A stretch of 10,390 bases of DNA from an uncultured Burkholderiales bacterium (GTDB lineage: Bacteria; Pseudomonadota; Gammaproteobacteria; Burkholderiales; Burkholderiaceae_C): the NCBI GenBank assembly GCA_903925445.1, contig CAIYFE010000212.1, forward strand, positions 1-10,390, read 5' to 3'. Of the stretch, positions 1 through 7,057 are shown piece by piece. Numbering within the stretch: position 1 is the first letter of the stretch; the number at the start of each line of letters is the position of its first letter. The notes under the pieces are model-generated. The model ran no database searches. It saw nothing but the letters and a program-made list of their open reading frames with translations, and had not been told where the DNA came from. The position numbers and the translations under genes are program-made.

Positions 1-3000
1 GGCACCAGCAGCTACTACATCAACAACCAACCGGTGCGTCGCCGTGACGTGCAAGATGTGTTCTTGGGCACTGGTTTGGGGCCCCGTGCTTACGCCATCA
101 TTGGGCAAGGCACCATCAGCCGCATCATCGAATCCAAGCCCGAAGAGTTGCGTTTGTTTTTGGAAGAGGCCGCTGGGGTTTCCAAATACAAAGAGCGTCG
201 CCGTGAAACCGAAAACCGCTTGTCCGACACGCGCGAAAACCTCACCCGCGTTGAAGATATCTTGCGAGAACTCAACGCCAACCTTGAAAAGCTCGAAAAG
301 CAAGCCGAAGTCGCTCAGCACTACCACGCCTTGCAAGCCGAGGCCACGCTGTGTCAGCAACAGCTGTGGTTTTTGCGCCGCGCCGAGGCAGAGTCCGACC
401 AAGTTGGCATCAAAACGCAAGCCGACAAAGCGTTGAACGATTTGGAATCGCGCATTGCCGATTTGCGCCACATCGAAGCCGATCTGGAAACGGTGCGCCA
501 AGCGCACTACGCGGCGGGCGATCAGGTCAACCAAGCGCAAGGTGCTTTGTACGAAGCCAGCGCGGAAGTGGGGCGCTTGGAAGCCGAAATTCGTTTCGTG
601 GTGGAAGGCCGTCAACGCGCCGAAGCGCGTTTGCAACAAATCAAAGAACAAACCGCGCATTGGGCGGCACAAAGCGAGCAAGCGCAGCAAGAGATTGAAA
701 ACCTGGCGGCGCAAGCCATCGATGGTGAAGAAAAAGCCGTTTTGCTTGCCGCTCAAGTCGAAGAGCAAGCCATGCAGCTGCCCGAGTTGGAAGACGCCCT
801 GCGCCAAGCCCAGCAACGCAGCAACGAGCAGCGCGCCAGCGTGGCGCAAGTGCAGCAACAAATTCAAGTGCTGGCGGCCGATCAACGCAACATCGAAGAG
901 CAATCGCGCCAACTCGTGACCCGCCAAGAACGCTTGAGCGCCGATCGCAACGCCTTGGCCACACCCGACGAAGCCCGCTTGACGCTGCTCCAACAGCAAT
1001 TGCAAGAAGCCCAAGCGCAGTCGGATATCACCACGGCTCAGCTGGACGACTTGCAAACCAATTTGCCCGAGTTGGATCAAGCCAGACGCGATGCGCAAAT
1101 CCATGTCAACACTGAACAAGCCAAGCAAGCCGATTTGTCTGCGCGGTTAGAAGCGCTCAAAGCCTTGCAAGAAAAAGTCCAAACCGACGACAAGCTCAAG
1201 CCTTGGTTGGCCAAGCACGGGCTGGAGGGTTTGCAAGCTCTGTGGCGTCGCATTCACATCGAGTCGGGCTGGGAAAACGCACTGGAAGCGGCGTTGCGCG
1301 AGCGCTTGGCGTCGTTTGAAGTCAGCCGTCTGGACATGGTTCGCGCATTTCAAAACGACGCGCCTCCCGCCAAGCTCGCCTTTTACACGCCACCCAGCGA
1401 GGCCTTGCCTGAGCACGCCAGCCAATTGCCACGCTTGTCCGATTTGCTGCGTTTGAACGACGCAGGTCAAAAAGCGCTGTTGTCGGATTGGCTCCACGGT
1501 TGCTACACCGCCACCAGCTTGGACGAAGCCTTGACCCAGCGCGCCCAACTCAAAGCGGGTGAAGTGATTTACGTCGCCAGCGGCCACGCCATCAGCGCAC
1601 ACAGCGTGAGCTTTTATGCGCAAGACAACGAACAAGCCGGCATGTTGGCGCGTGCGCAAGAAATTGAAAACCTCGAAAAAAGCACCCGCGCTCAAGCCCT
1701 CATTGGCGACGAAGCACGAAGCGCATTGGTTCGCGCCGAAGCAGCATATGCCGATGCGTCGGCTCGCTTGGTCAGCGTTCGCAATGAGGCGACGGTGTCG
1801 CAATCGCGCGTTCACGAACTGGAAGTTGAAACCCTTCGCTTGAGCCAATTGGCCGAGCAAACCCGCGCACGCAGCGAACAAATTGGCGGCGACTTGGCCG
1901 AGGTGCAAGCCCAACTTGACGATTTGCAAGAACGCCGAGCCAGTGCAGAAGCACGCTTTGAAGAACTCGACATGCAATTGGCCGACAGCCAAGAACGCCA
2001 TGCGCAATTGGACGAAGCAGTGATTCAAGCCGAACGTCGTTTGAACGACAGCCGCGAGCAGCAGCGCACCTTGGAGCGCCAAGCCCAAGAAGCGCAGTTT
2101 GCGCAGCGCAGCCTGGCAACCCGCGAAGCCGAGCTCAAACGCATCATCGATACCGCAGCCCAGCAAGCCGCATCGATTGGCGCAGAAGAGCAACGCGTTC
2201 AAGAAGACTTGACGCGCTTGAGCGACGCCGCAGCGCAAGCAGGTTTGCAATATGCCCTCAATGTCAAGCTGGAGCGTGAAACCACCTTGGCCGCCAAACG
2301 CAGCGAATACGACGACCTCACCGCCAAGCTGCGTGCCAGCGATGAGCGACGCCTCAAAATTGAGCGCGAACTCGATCCGCTGCGCCAACGCATCACCGAC
2401 TTGCAACTCAAAGAACAAGCGGCGCGTTTGGGTCTGGAGCAATACAACCAATACCTCGCCGACGCCAACGCCGATTTGCAGGCTTTGGCCGAATCCATCG
2501 AGTCGGGCGCGGTGCGCTTGAATGGCTTGCAAGGCGAGATTGACCGTTTGCATCGCGACATTGCCGCTTTGGGCGCCGTCAATTTGGCTGCTTTGGACGA
2601 ACTTGCCAGCGCGCGCGAACGCAAGACTTTCCTCGATTCACAGTCGGCCGACTTGACCGAGGCGATGAACACTTTGGAAGATGCGATCCGCAAAATTGAC
2701 GCGGAAACACGCGATTTGCTGGGCAACACTTTCAACACCGTCAATCTGCACTTTGGCAAGATGTTCCCCGAGTTGTTTGGCGGGGGCAACGCACGCTTGG
2801 TCATGACGGGCGATGAAATTTTGGATGCGGGCGTGCAAGTGTTGGCACAACCGCCTGGCAAGAAAAACCAAACCATTCATTTGCTCTCGGGTGGCGAAAA
2901 AGCGCTCACTGCGATTGCGTTGGTGTTTGCGATTTTCCAACTCAACCCTGCGCCGTTTTGTTTGCTCGATGAGGTTGACGCGCCGCTGGACGATGCCAAC

Positions 3001-3186
3001 ACCGAGCGTTACGCCAAGTTGGTCTCGGCCATGTCCAAGGAAACACAGTTTTTATTCATCTCGCACAACAAAATTGCGATGGAAATGGCAGAGCAACTCA
3101 TTGGTGTGACCATGCAAGAGCAGGGCGTCTCTCGCATCGTCGCGGTGGACATGGAGTCTGCTGTGTCAATGGCTGAGGCCGTATAA
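1..3186 (+). CDS. smc: Chromosome segregation protein SMC, 5'-truncated by window edge
   Basis: SMC ATPase of the bacterial condensin (with ScpA/ScpB), which folds and segregates the nucleoid. The reading frame is open from base 1 (GTSSYYINNQP), so the ATG at 34 is not the start. The Walker A end, roughly 110 residues by comparison with known SMCs, lies outside; the 1061 visible codons fit a protein of about 1170 aa. Numbering by codon from base 1: the N-head remainder carries the GQGTISRIIESKPEELR and EEAAGVSKYKERR motifs (to about 65); the first coiled-coil arm, rich in Gln/Glu/Ala, runs to about 395; the hinge is about 398-560; the returning coil runs to about 915; then the C-head. The C-head has the signature LLSGGEK (961-967), Walker B CLLDEVDAP with D990/E991, and the switch histidine in FISHNK. 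It is followed after 17 nt by zipA. The assignment is secure. Confidence 0.98.
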   Translation, partial: GTSSYYINNQPVRRRDVQDVFLGTGLGPRAYAIIGQGTISRIIESKPEELRLFLEEAAGVSKYKERRRETENRLSDTRENLTRVEDILRELNANLEKLEKQAEVAQHYHALQAEATLCQQQLWFLRRAEAESDQVGIKTQADKALNDLESRIADLRHIEADLETVRQAHYAAGDQVNQAQGALYEASAEVGRLEAEIRFVVEGRQRAEARLQQIKEQTAHWAAQSEQAQQEIENLAAQAIDGEEKAVLLAAQVEEQAMQLPELEDALRQAQQRSNEQRASVAQVQQQIQVLAADQRNIEEQSRQLVTRQERLSADRNALATPDEARLTLLQQQLQEAQAQSDITTAQLDDLQTNLPELDQARRDAQIHVNTEQAKQADLSARLEALKALQEKVQTDDKLKPWLAKHGLEGLQALWRRIHIESGWENALEAALRERLASFEVSRLDMVRAFQNDAPPAKLAFYTPPSEALPEHASQLPRLSDLLRLNDAGQKALLSDWLHGCYTATSLDEALTQRAQLKAGEVIYVASGHAISAHSVSFYAQDNEQAGMLARAQEIENLEKSTRAQALIGDEARSALVRAEAAYADASARLVSVRNEATVSQSRVHELEVETLRLSQLAEQTRARSEQIGGDLAEVQAQLDDLQERRASAEARFEELDMQLADSQERHAQLDEAVIQAERRLNDSREQQRTLERQAQEAQFAQRSLATREAELKRIIDTAAQQAASIGAEEQRVQEDLTRLSDAAAQAGLQYALNVKLERETTLAAKRSEYDDLTAKLRASDERRLKIERELDPLRQRITDLQLKEQAARLGLEQYNQYLADANADLQALAESIESGAVRLNGLQGEIDRLHRDIAALGAVNLAALDELASARERKTFLDSQSADLTEAMNTLEDAIRKIDAETRDLLGNTFNTVNLHFGKMFPELFGGGNARLVMTGDEILDAGVQVLAQPPGKKNQTIHLLSGGEKALTAIALVFAIFQLNPAPFCLLDEVDAPLDDANTERYAKLVSAMSKETQFLFISHNKIAMEMAEQLIGVTMQEQGVSRIVAVDMESAVSMAEAV

Positions 3187-3203
3187 AGAGTCAAAGATCG
3201 AAC

Positions 3204-4502
3204 ATGAGTAGTCTTCAAATTGGGTTGGCAATTGCAGGCGGCGTGGTGTTGGTGGGCGTGGTCGCGCACGGCACTTGGACCTCTCGCAAAAACAAACCCC
3301 GTCAAGCTGAACCGGTCGCTGAATCCAACAGCGTCAACGATCCTTCCGACGTCGCCGCCATCCAAGAACCCACGTTTCACGACCCCGTTGTGCACGAGCC
3401 CCGCTGGCAAGAAGCGCCCGCAGTGGCCACGCCAGAGGTGCAAGCCAACACATCCGATGTCAGCCACAAATCGCTGGATCCCGTGACGGACTTGGCGCGC
3501 AGCGTGATGGCGCAAGCCACCGAACACGCGCAACGCATTCCTGACGAGGCCGAGTTGGCACGTTTGACGCAAGAACGCGAGCGTCAACAAGCCGCCGCAC
3601 AAGAAGCGGCCAAAAAAGCCCAAGCCGCCGCGAGCACGCCGATTCCTCACGAAGCTGGCGCCTTGCTGCAACCTGAAAAACGCCCCAGCTTGGATGCGTT
3701 GATCGATGTGCTGGCCGCGGTTGACGTGGATGCGCCCATCTCTGGCGAAGCCACCTTGGCGGCCATGCCGACCACGCGTCGGGTAGGCACCAAATTTTTC
3801 ACCCTCGAAGGCGTCAATGCAGCCACCGGATTGTGGGAGCAACCCCGCGCAGGCCAGTGGTACAGCGGTTTTCAAGCAGGAGTTCAGTTGGCCAACCGCA
3901 TGGGCGCTTTGAATGAAATTGAATTTTCCGAATTCGTTCTGAAAACCCAAACCTTTGCCGACGCCATCAACGGCGCGCCAGAGTTTCCAGACATGATTCA
4001 CGAAGTCGCGCGCGCCCGTGAATTGGACAACTTTGCCTCAGGACACGATGCGCAGTTGAGCTTTACCTTGGTGGCCACCAAGTCGGCTTGGAGTCCGGGC
4101 TACGTGCATCAAAACGCGGCGCGTTTGGGGTTTGTGGCAGGCGCCATTCCTGGGCGCATGGTCTTGCCGGGTTCTGTGGCGGGACAGCCGCCCATTTTGG
4201 TGTTGGAGTTTGACAGCCAAGCCGCTTTGGCTGAAGACCCTGCGCAGTCTGCCATTCGCGAAATTCATTTGTCTTTGGATGTGCCCCAAGTAGACCCCAG
4301 CGAAGAGCCCTTTGCCCGCATGGTGCAAACGGCGCACGAGTTGGCACGCGTGATGGATGGCGCCGTCACCGACGACAACGCGCAAGCCTTGTCCGAAGCC
4401 GCCATTGGCGCGATCGCGCGTGATTTGCAAAATCTGTACGCCACCTTGGATGCGCGTGATTTGTCGGCGGGCTCGCCCCAAGCGCGTCGTTTGTTCAGTT
4501 GA
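3204..4502 (+). CDS. zipA: Cell division protein ZipA (FtsZ membrane anchor)
   Basis: ZipA is an inner-membrane protein that tethers FtsZ filaments to the membrane at the division site. The 432-aa product has the family's architecture: one hydrophobic helix at residues about 4-22 (IGLAIAGGVVLVGVV), a short basic stretch (SRKNKPR), a long low-complexity linker to about 190 with an Ala/Gln/Glu/Lys coil-like part, and a C-terminal domain from about 195. The last part (ELARVMDGAVTDDNAQALS onward) resembles the end of the E. coli FtsZ-binding domain. About 70 extra residues (GFQAGVQLANRMGALNEIEF to about FASGHDAQ) precede the core that aligns with E. coli, making this protein longer than the E. 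coli one (about 330 aa). The start ATG has only a weak purine-rich stretch (AAAGA) before it. Its place between smc and ligA supports the call, since zipA also neighbours ligA in E. coli. Confidence 0.93.
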   Translation: MSSLQIGLAIAGGVVLVGVVAHGTWTSRKNKPRQAEPVAESNSVNDPSDVAAIQEPTFHDPVVHEPRWQEAPAVATPEVQANTSDVSHKSLDPVTDLARSVMAQATEHAQRIPDEAELARLTQERERQQAAAQEAAKKAQAAASTPIPHEAGALLQPEKRPSLDALIDVLAAVDVDAPISGEATLAAMPTTRRVGTKFFTLEGVNAATGLWEQPRAGQWYSGFQAGVQLANRMGALNEIEFSEFVLKTQTFADAINGAPEFPDMIHEVARARELDNFASGHDAQLSFTLVATKSAWSPGYVHQNAARLGFVAGAIPGRMVLPGSVAGQPPILVLEFDSQAALAEDPAQSAIREIHLSLDVPQVDPSEEPFARMVQTAHELARVMDGAVTDDNAQALSEAAIGAIARDLQNLYATLDARDLSAGSPQARRLFS

Positions 4503-4508
4503 TTTTTT

Positions 4509-4512
4509 AAGG
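4509..4512 (+). promoter_or_regulatory. Ribosome binding site of ligA
   Basis: AAGG lies 9 nt before the ATG at 4522, in the 19-nt gap after the zipA stop. It supports that ATG over the upstream in-frame ATG at 4357. The upstream start would add 55 Arg/Cys/Pro-rich residues that read out of frame through zipA and match nothing in LigA. Confidence 0.6.
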
Positions 4513-4521
4513 CCTGTTTGC

Positions 4522-6579
4522 ATGACCACCGCTGCTGAGCAAGCCGCTGCTTTGCGCGAGCAATTGCATCACCACGCGCATTTGTATTACGTCTTGGATG
4601 CGCCAACGTTGCCAGACGCCGAGTACGACCGTTTGTTCAAACAGTTGCAGCAACTCGAAGCGCAACACCCTGAACTCATCACACCCGACTCGCCAACCCA
4701 GCGAGTTGGCGGCAAGGCGTTGGACGCTTTTGTCAGCGTTCGCCATGCCATGCCCATGTTGAGCATTCGCACTGAAACCGACACCCAAGCCAGTGGCGCA
4801 CAAGCCTTTGACACCCGCGTGCGCAAAGAGTTGGCGCTCAGCGAAAGCGACCCAGCCGTCGACTACGTAGCTGAACTCAAATTCGATGGCTTGGCCATGA
4901 GCTTGCGTTACGAACAAGGCGTACTTGTGCAAGCAGCCACACGCGGTGACGGCGAGACGGGCGAAGATGTGACGCACAACATTCGCACCATTGGGCAAAT
5001 TCCCTTGCGCTTGAGCCATGCCCCAGCGGTGCTGGAAGTTCGTGGAGAGGTCTACATGGCGCGTGCTGATTTTGAAGCCCTCAACGAACGACAACGTGCT
5101 CGCATCGCAGCGGGTGAAAAGGGCGAAAAAACCTTCGTCAACCCCCGCAATGCTGCTGCTGGCGCGGTGCGCCAACTCGATTCCAGCATCGCGGCGCAAC
5201 GCCCGCTGAGCTTTTTCGCTTACGGCTTGGGCGAGATCACCCCCGCCGAGCAAGGTGGCCCCACGTTTGCCACCCACTTCGAGTTGTTGATGGCTCTCAA
5301 AACCTGGGGCTTTCCTGTGGCTGAACAAACCTGTTGCGTCCAAGGTGCGGCTGGTTTGGTTGATTTTCATGAGCGCATGGGGCAACTGCGCGATGCCTTG
5401 CCGTTTGACATTGACGGCGTGGTCTACAAAGTCAATCGTTTGGATTGGCAGCGCCAACTTGGCTTTGTGACGCGTGAGCCGCGTTGGGCCGTGGCGCACA
5501 AATACCCTGCGCAAGAACAACTCACGACCGTGCAAGCCATCGAAGTGCAAGTGGGACGCACCGGCAAGCTCACCCCCGTGGCCAAGCTCGCTCCCGTGTT
5601 TGTGGGCGGCGTGACTGTGACCAATGCCACTTTGCACAACGAAGACGAAGCCCGTCGCAAGGATGTGCGTGTGGGCGACACGGTGGTGGTGCGTCGCGCT
5701 GGCGATGTGATTCCCGAAGTGGTGAGCGTGGTGTTGGACAAGCGCATGCAAGACGCGCAAATCTTCACCATTCCGCATGAGTGTCCGGTGTGCGGCAGCT
5801 TGGCCGTGCGGGAAGAAGAAGAGGCCGATTACCGTTGCACCGGCGGACTGTTTTGCGGTGCGCAACGCAAGCAAGCCTTTTTGCACTATGCGCATCGTCG
5901 CGCTGTTGAAATCGAAGACTTGGGCGACAAGCTGGTCGAACAGTTGGTCGATGCAGGCGTGGTCAAAACCCTGCCTGATCTCTACCACCTGGACTTCACC
6001 GCTTTGGTGACCTTGGATCGCATGGCCGAAAAATCGGCCAACAAGGTGCTGGCCAGCATTGAAAAATCCAAGCAAACCACCTTGCCAAGATTTATTTTTG
6101 GTTTGGGCATTCGCCATGTTGGTGAAGCCACCGCCAAAGCCTTGGCGCGTCACTTTGGCAAGATGGACGCCATCATGGAGGCCACTTTGGAGCAATTGCT
6201 GCAAGTCAGCGACGTGGGCCCCACGGTGGCGCAAAGCATTCGCACTTTTTTTGACCAAGAGCACAACCGCAAAGTGGTCGAACAGTTGCGCGCTTGCGGT
6301 GTGACTTGGACGGAAGGTGAGCCCACCGAAGGCGCCAGCTTGCCGCTGACCGGCCAAACGTTTGTGATCACCGGCACTTTGCCCACCTTAAGCCGCGATC
6401 AAGCCAAAGACATGCTGGAAGCTGCCGGCGCCAAAGTGGCTGGAAGCGTCAGCAAGAAAACGCATTGCGTGTTGGCGGGTGCCGAAGCGGGCAGCAAATT
6501 AGACAAGGCCATCGAATTGGGCATTCAAGTGATCAATGAACAAGGCTTGCTGGCCTTGCTGGGTCACTCATCGGTCTGA
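4522..6579 (+). CDS. ligA: NAD+-dependent DNA ligase LigA
   Basis: Seals nicks in duplex DNA during replication and repair, using NAD+ as adenylate donor. The product is 685 aa (E. coli 671). Domains in order: Ia (1-70, with HHHAHLYYVLD and PDAEYD); nucleotidyltransferase (about 71-325) with the AMP-accepting lysine K120 in ELKFDG, E118, R141 in TRGDG, the LEVRGE motif, K303 in DGVVYKVN and K327 in AHKYPA; OB fold (about 330-410); a Cys4 zinc finger (C421, C424, C439, C445); helix-hairpin-helix repeats (about 450-595, with GIRHVGE and SDVGPTVA); and a BRCT domain (about 605-685, with FVITGTLPTLSR). All catalytic residues I can check are present. One oddity: the usual PMLSLxNAF-type motif reads PMLSIRTETD (78-87). 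It is third in the smc-zipA-ligA run, and its last 12 nt overlap the convergent gene. Confidence 0.98.
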   Translation: MTTAAEQAAALREQLHHHAHLYYVLDAPTLPDAEYDRLFKQLQQLEAQHPELITPDSPTQRVGGKALDAFVSVRHAMPMLSIRTETDTQASGAQAFDTRVRKELALSESDPAVDYVAELKFDGLAMSLRYEQGVLVQAATRGDGETGEDVTHNIRTIGQIPLRLSHAPAVLEVRGEVYMARADFEALNERQRARIAAGEKGEKTFVNPRNAAAGAVRQLDSSIAAQRPLSFFAYGLGEITPAEQGGPTFATHFELLMALKTWGFPVAEQTCCVQGAAGLVDFHERMGQLRDALPFDIDGVVYKVNRLDWQRQLGFVTREPRWAVAHKYPAQEQLTTVQAIEVQVGRTGKLTPVAKLAPVFVGGVTVTNATLHNEDEARRKDVRVGDTVVVRRAGDVIPEVVSVVLDKRMQDAQIFTIPHECPVCGSLAVREEEEADYRCTGGLFCGAQRKQAFLHYAHRRAVEIEDLGDKLVEQLVDAGVVKTLPDLYHLDFTALVTLDRMAEKSANKVLASIEKSKQTTLPRFIFGLGIRHVGEATAKALARHFGKMDAIMEATLEQLLQVSDVGPTVAQSIRTFFDQEHNRKVVEQLRACGVTWTEGEPTEGASLPLTGQTFVITGTLPTLSRDQAKDMLEAAGAKVAGSVSKKTHCVLAGAEAGSKLDKAIELGIQVINEQGLLALLGHSSV

Positions 6580-6936
6580 GGCAAGGCTGAACAGTTTTTC
6601 GCAAATGCCCTGCGCTTTGGCTTCGTCGCGCTTCATTTCAGAAGACAAACACTCATGGATGGCGTCCTTCAAAGATTCGCACAAACGCTCCTCCTTGGTC
6701 TGGTGCGCTTTTTGAATGCACTTGCGAAAAATGATGTCCGCCTGACGCGCCACGGCGGGTTTGTAAGAAAGAATTCGCGGCTCCTTGGGCAAGGCATTGA
6801 GTTCAAACTCAGAGGGCGGCACATCTTCTGGACGGGTCATGTCCTGCGCCTCAACGGCTGAATATCCGCACGAGGCGCTCAACATCAGAAATGAATGGAT
6901 ACAAAGGAAAACAGCACGACCAAAAGATTGCTTCAT
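6568..6936 (-). CDS. Small exported four-cysteine protein, function unknown
   Basis: A 122-aa product that I do not recognise. The N-terminus looks like a signal peptide: basic MKQSFGR, hydrophobic core at about 8-22, then a possible signal peptidase I site after VEA (A30). SAS-C23 could be an imperfect lipobox, but the -3 residue is Ser rather than Leu, so lipidation is doubtful. The mature part starts Pro/Glu-rich (31-60) and continues as a charged, probably helical region with C73, C86, C96 and C112. That even set suits two disulfides in a periplasmic helical hairpin, which is inference. The ATG at 6936 is preferred because later starts lose the signal peptide; no good ribosome site precedes it. 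The gene converges on ligA with a 12-nt overlap and diverges from def across an AT-rich spacer. A real gene is likely because of the intact signal peptide and the Cys pattern. Confidence 0.78.
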   Translation of the reverse strand: MKQSFGRAVFLCIHSFLMLSASCGYSAVEAQDMTRPEDVPPSEFELNALPKEPRILSYKPAVARQADIIFRKCIQKAHQTKEERLCESLKDAIHECLSSEMKRDEAKAQGICEKLFSLASDR

Positions 6937-6973
6937 GAAACCACATAAATAAAATTAGTTAATAATTTACAAC

Positions 6974-6985
6974 TAAATATATTTA
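6974..6985. repeat. 12-bp perfect palindrome TAAATATATTTA
   Basis: TAAATATATTTA is its own reverse complement. It lies near the middle of the divergent spacer, where an operator serving both genes would sit. In DNA of this composition a palindrome of this length can arise by chance, so no function is claimed. Confidence 0.4.
6976..6981 (-). promoter_or_regulatory. Weak candidate -10 element for the exported-protein gene
   Basis: Read on the minus strand, TATATT (five of six to TATAAT) lies about 40 nt before the start codon, inside the 12-bp palindrome. No acceptable -35 hexamer or TGn extension accompanies it, so it is only a guess at where the divergent promoter sits. Confidence 0.2.
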
Positions 6986-6995
6986 TTGCTTTTAT

Positions 6996-7004
6996 TGGTA
7001 TATT
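6996..7004 (+). promoter_or_regulatory. Candidate extended -10 promoter for def
   Basis: TGGTATATT fits the extended -10 form TGn plus a hexamer matching TATAAT at five of six places. No good -35 hexamer lies at the usual distance, which extended -10 promoters can tolerate. Transcription would begin near 7011, giving a leader of about 47 nt before def. AT-rich DNA gives such matches by chance, so this is tentative. Confidence 0.4.
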
Positions 7005-7057
7005 TTTAATTTTGAAGTTTTGCTCACCCGCAGCCGCTGAGCCAGCACAATCCGTTC

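Larger units (their letters stand above)
6937..7057. promoter_or_regulatory. AT-rich divergent intergenic control region
   Basis: This is the only spacer of note in the window. It lies between the divergent starts of the exported-protein gene and def, so promoters for both are expected here. By my count only 12 of 80 bases at 6941-7020 are G or C, against a clearly GC-richer background in the genes. The part next to def (7021-7057) returns to normal composition. It holds a 12-bp palindrome at 6974-6985 and an inverted repeat, TTAGTT-N10-AACTAA, at 6955-6976. Confidence 0.6.

Noticed and set aside
1147..2553. 468-codon minus-strand frame opposite smc
   Set aside because: Low-complexity Leu/Gly/Phe/Ala-rich product that mirrors the repetitive Gln/Glu/Ala coiled-coil codons of smc; no start context or domain.
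3009..4001. 330-codon minus-strand frame across the smc/zipA boundary
   Set aside because: Gly/Arg/His-rich translation with no recognisable motif; it covers two well-supported plus-strand genes.
4357..4521. Upstream in-frame start for ligA that would add 55 residues
   Set aside because: The extension overlaps zipA out of frame, is unlike any LigA N-terminus, and the ATG at 4522 has an AAGG site 9 nt upstream.
4507..6357. Very long open frame (616 codons) on the minus strand opposite ligA
   Set aside because: Its translation is His/Ala/Gln-rich without domain-like motifs, and ligA on the other strand has every family motif. Long antisense frames are expected from the codon bias of GC-rich genes.
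6655..6861. 68-codon plus-strand frame opposite the small exported-protein gene
   Set aside because: The minus-strand frame has a signal peptide and spaced cysteines; the plus frame shows no such features.
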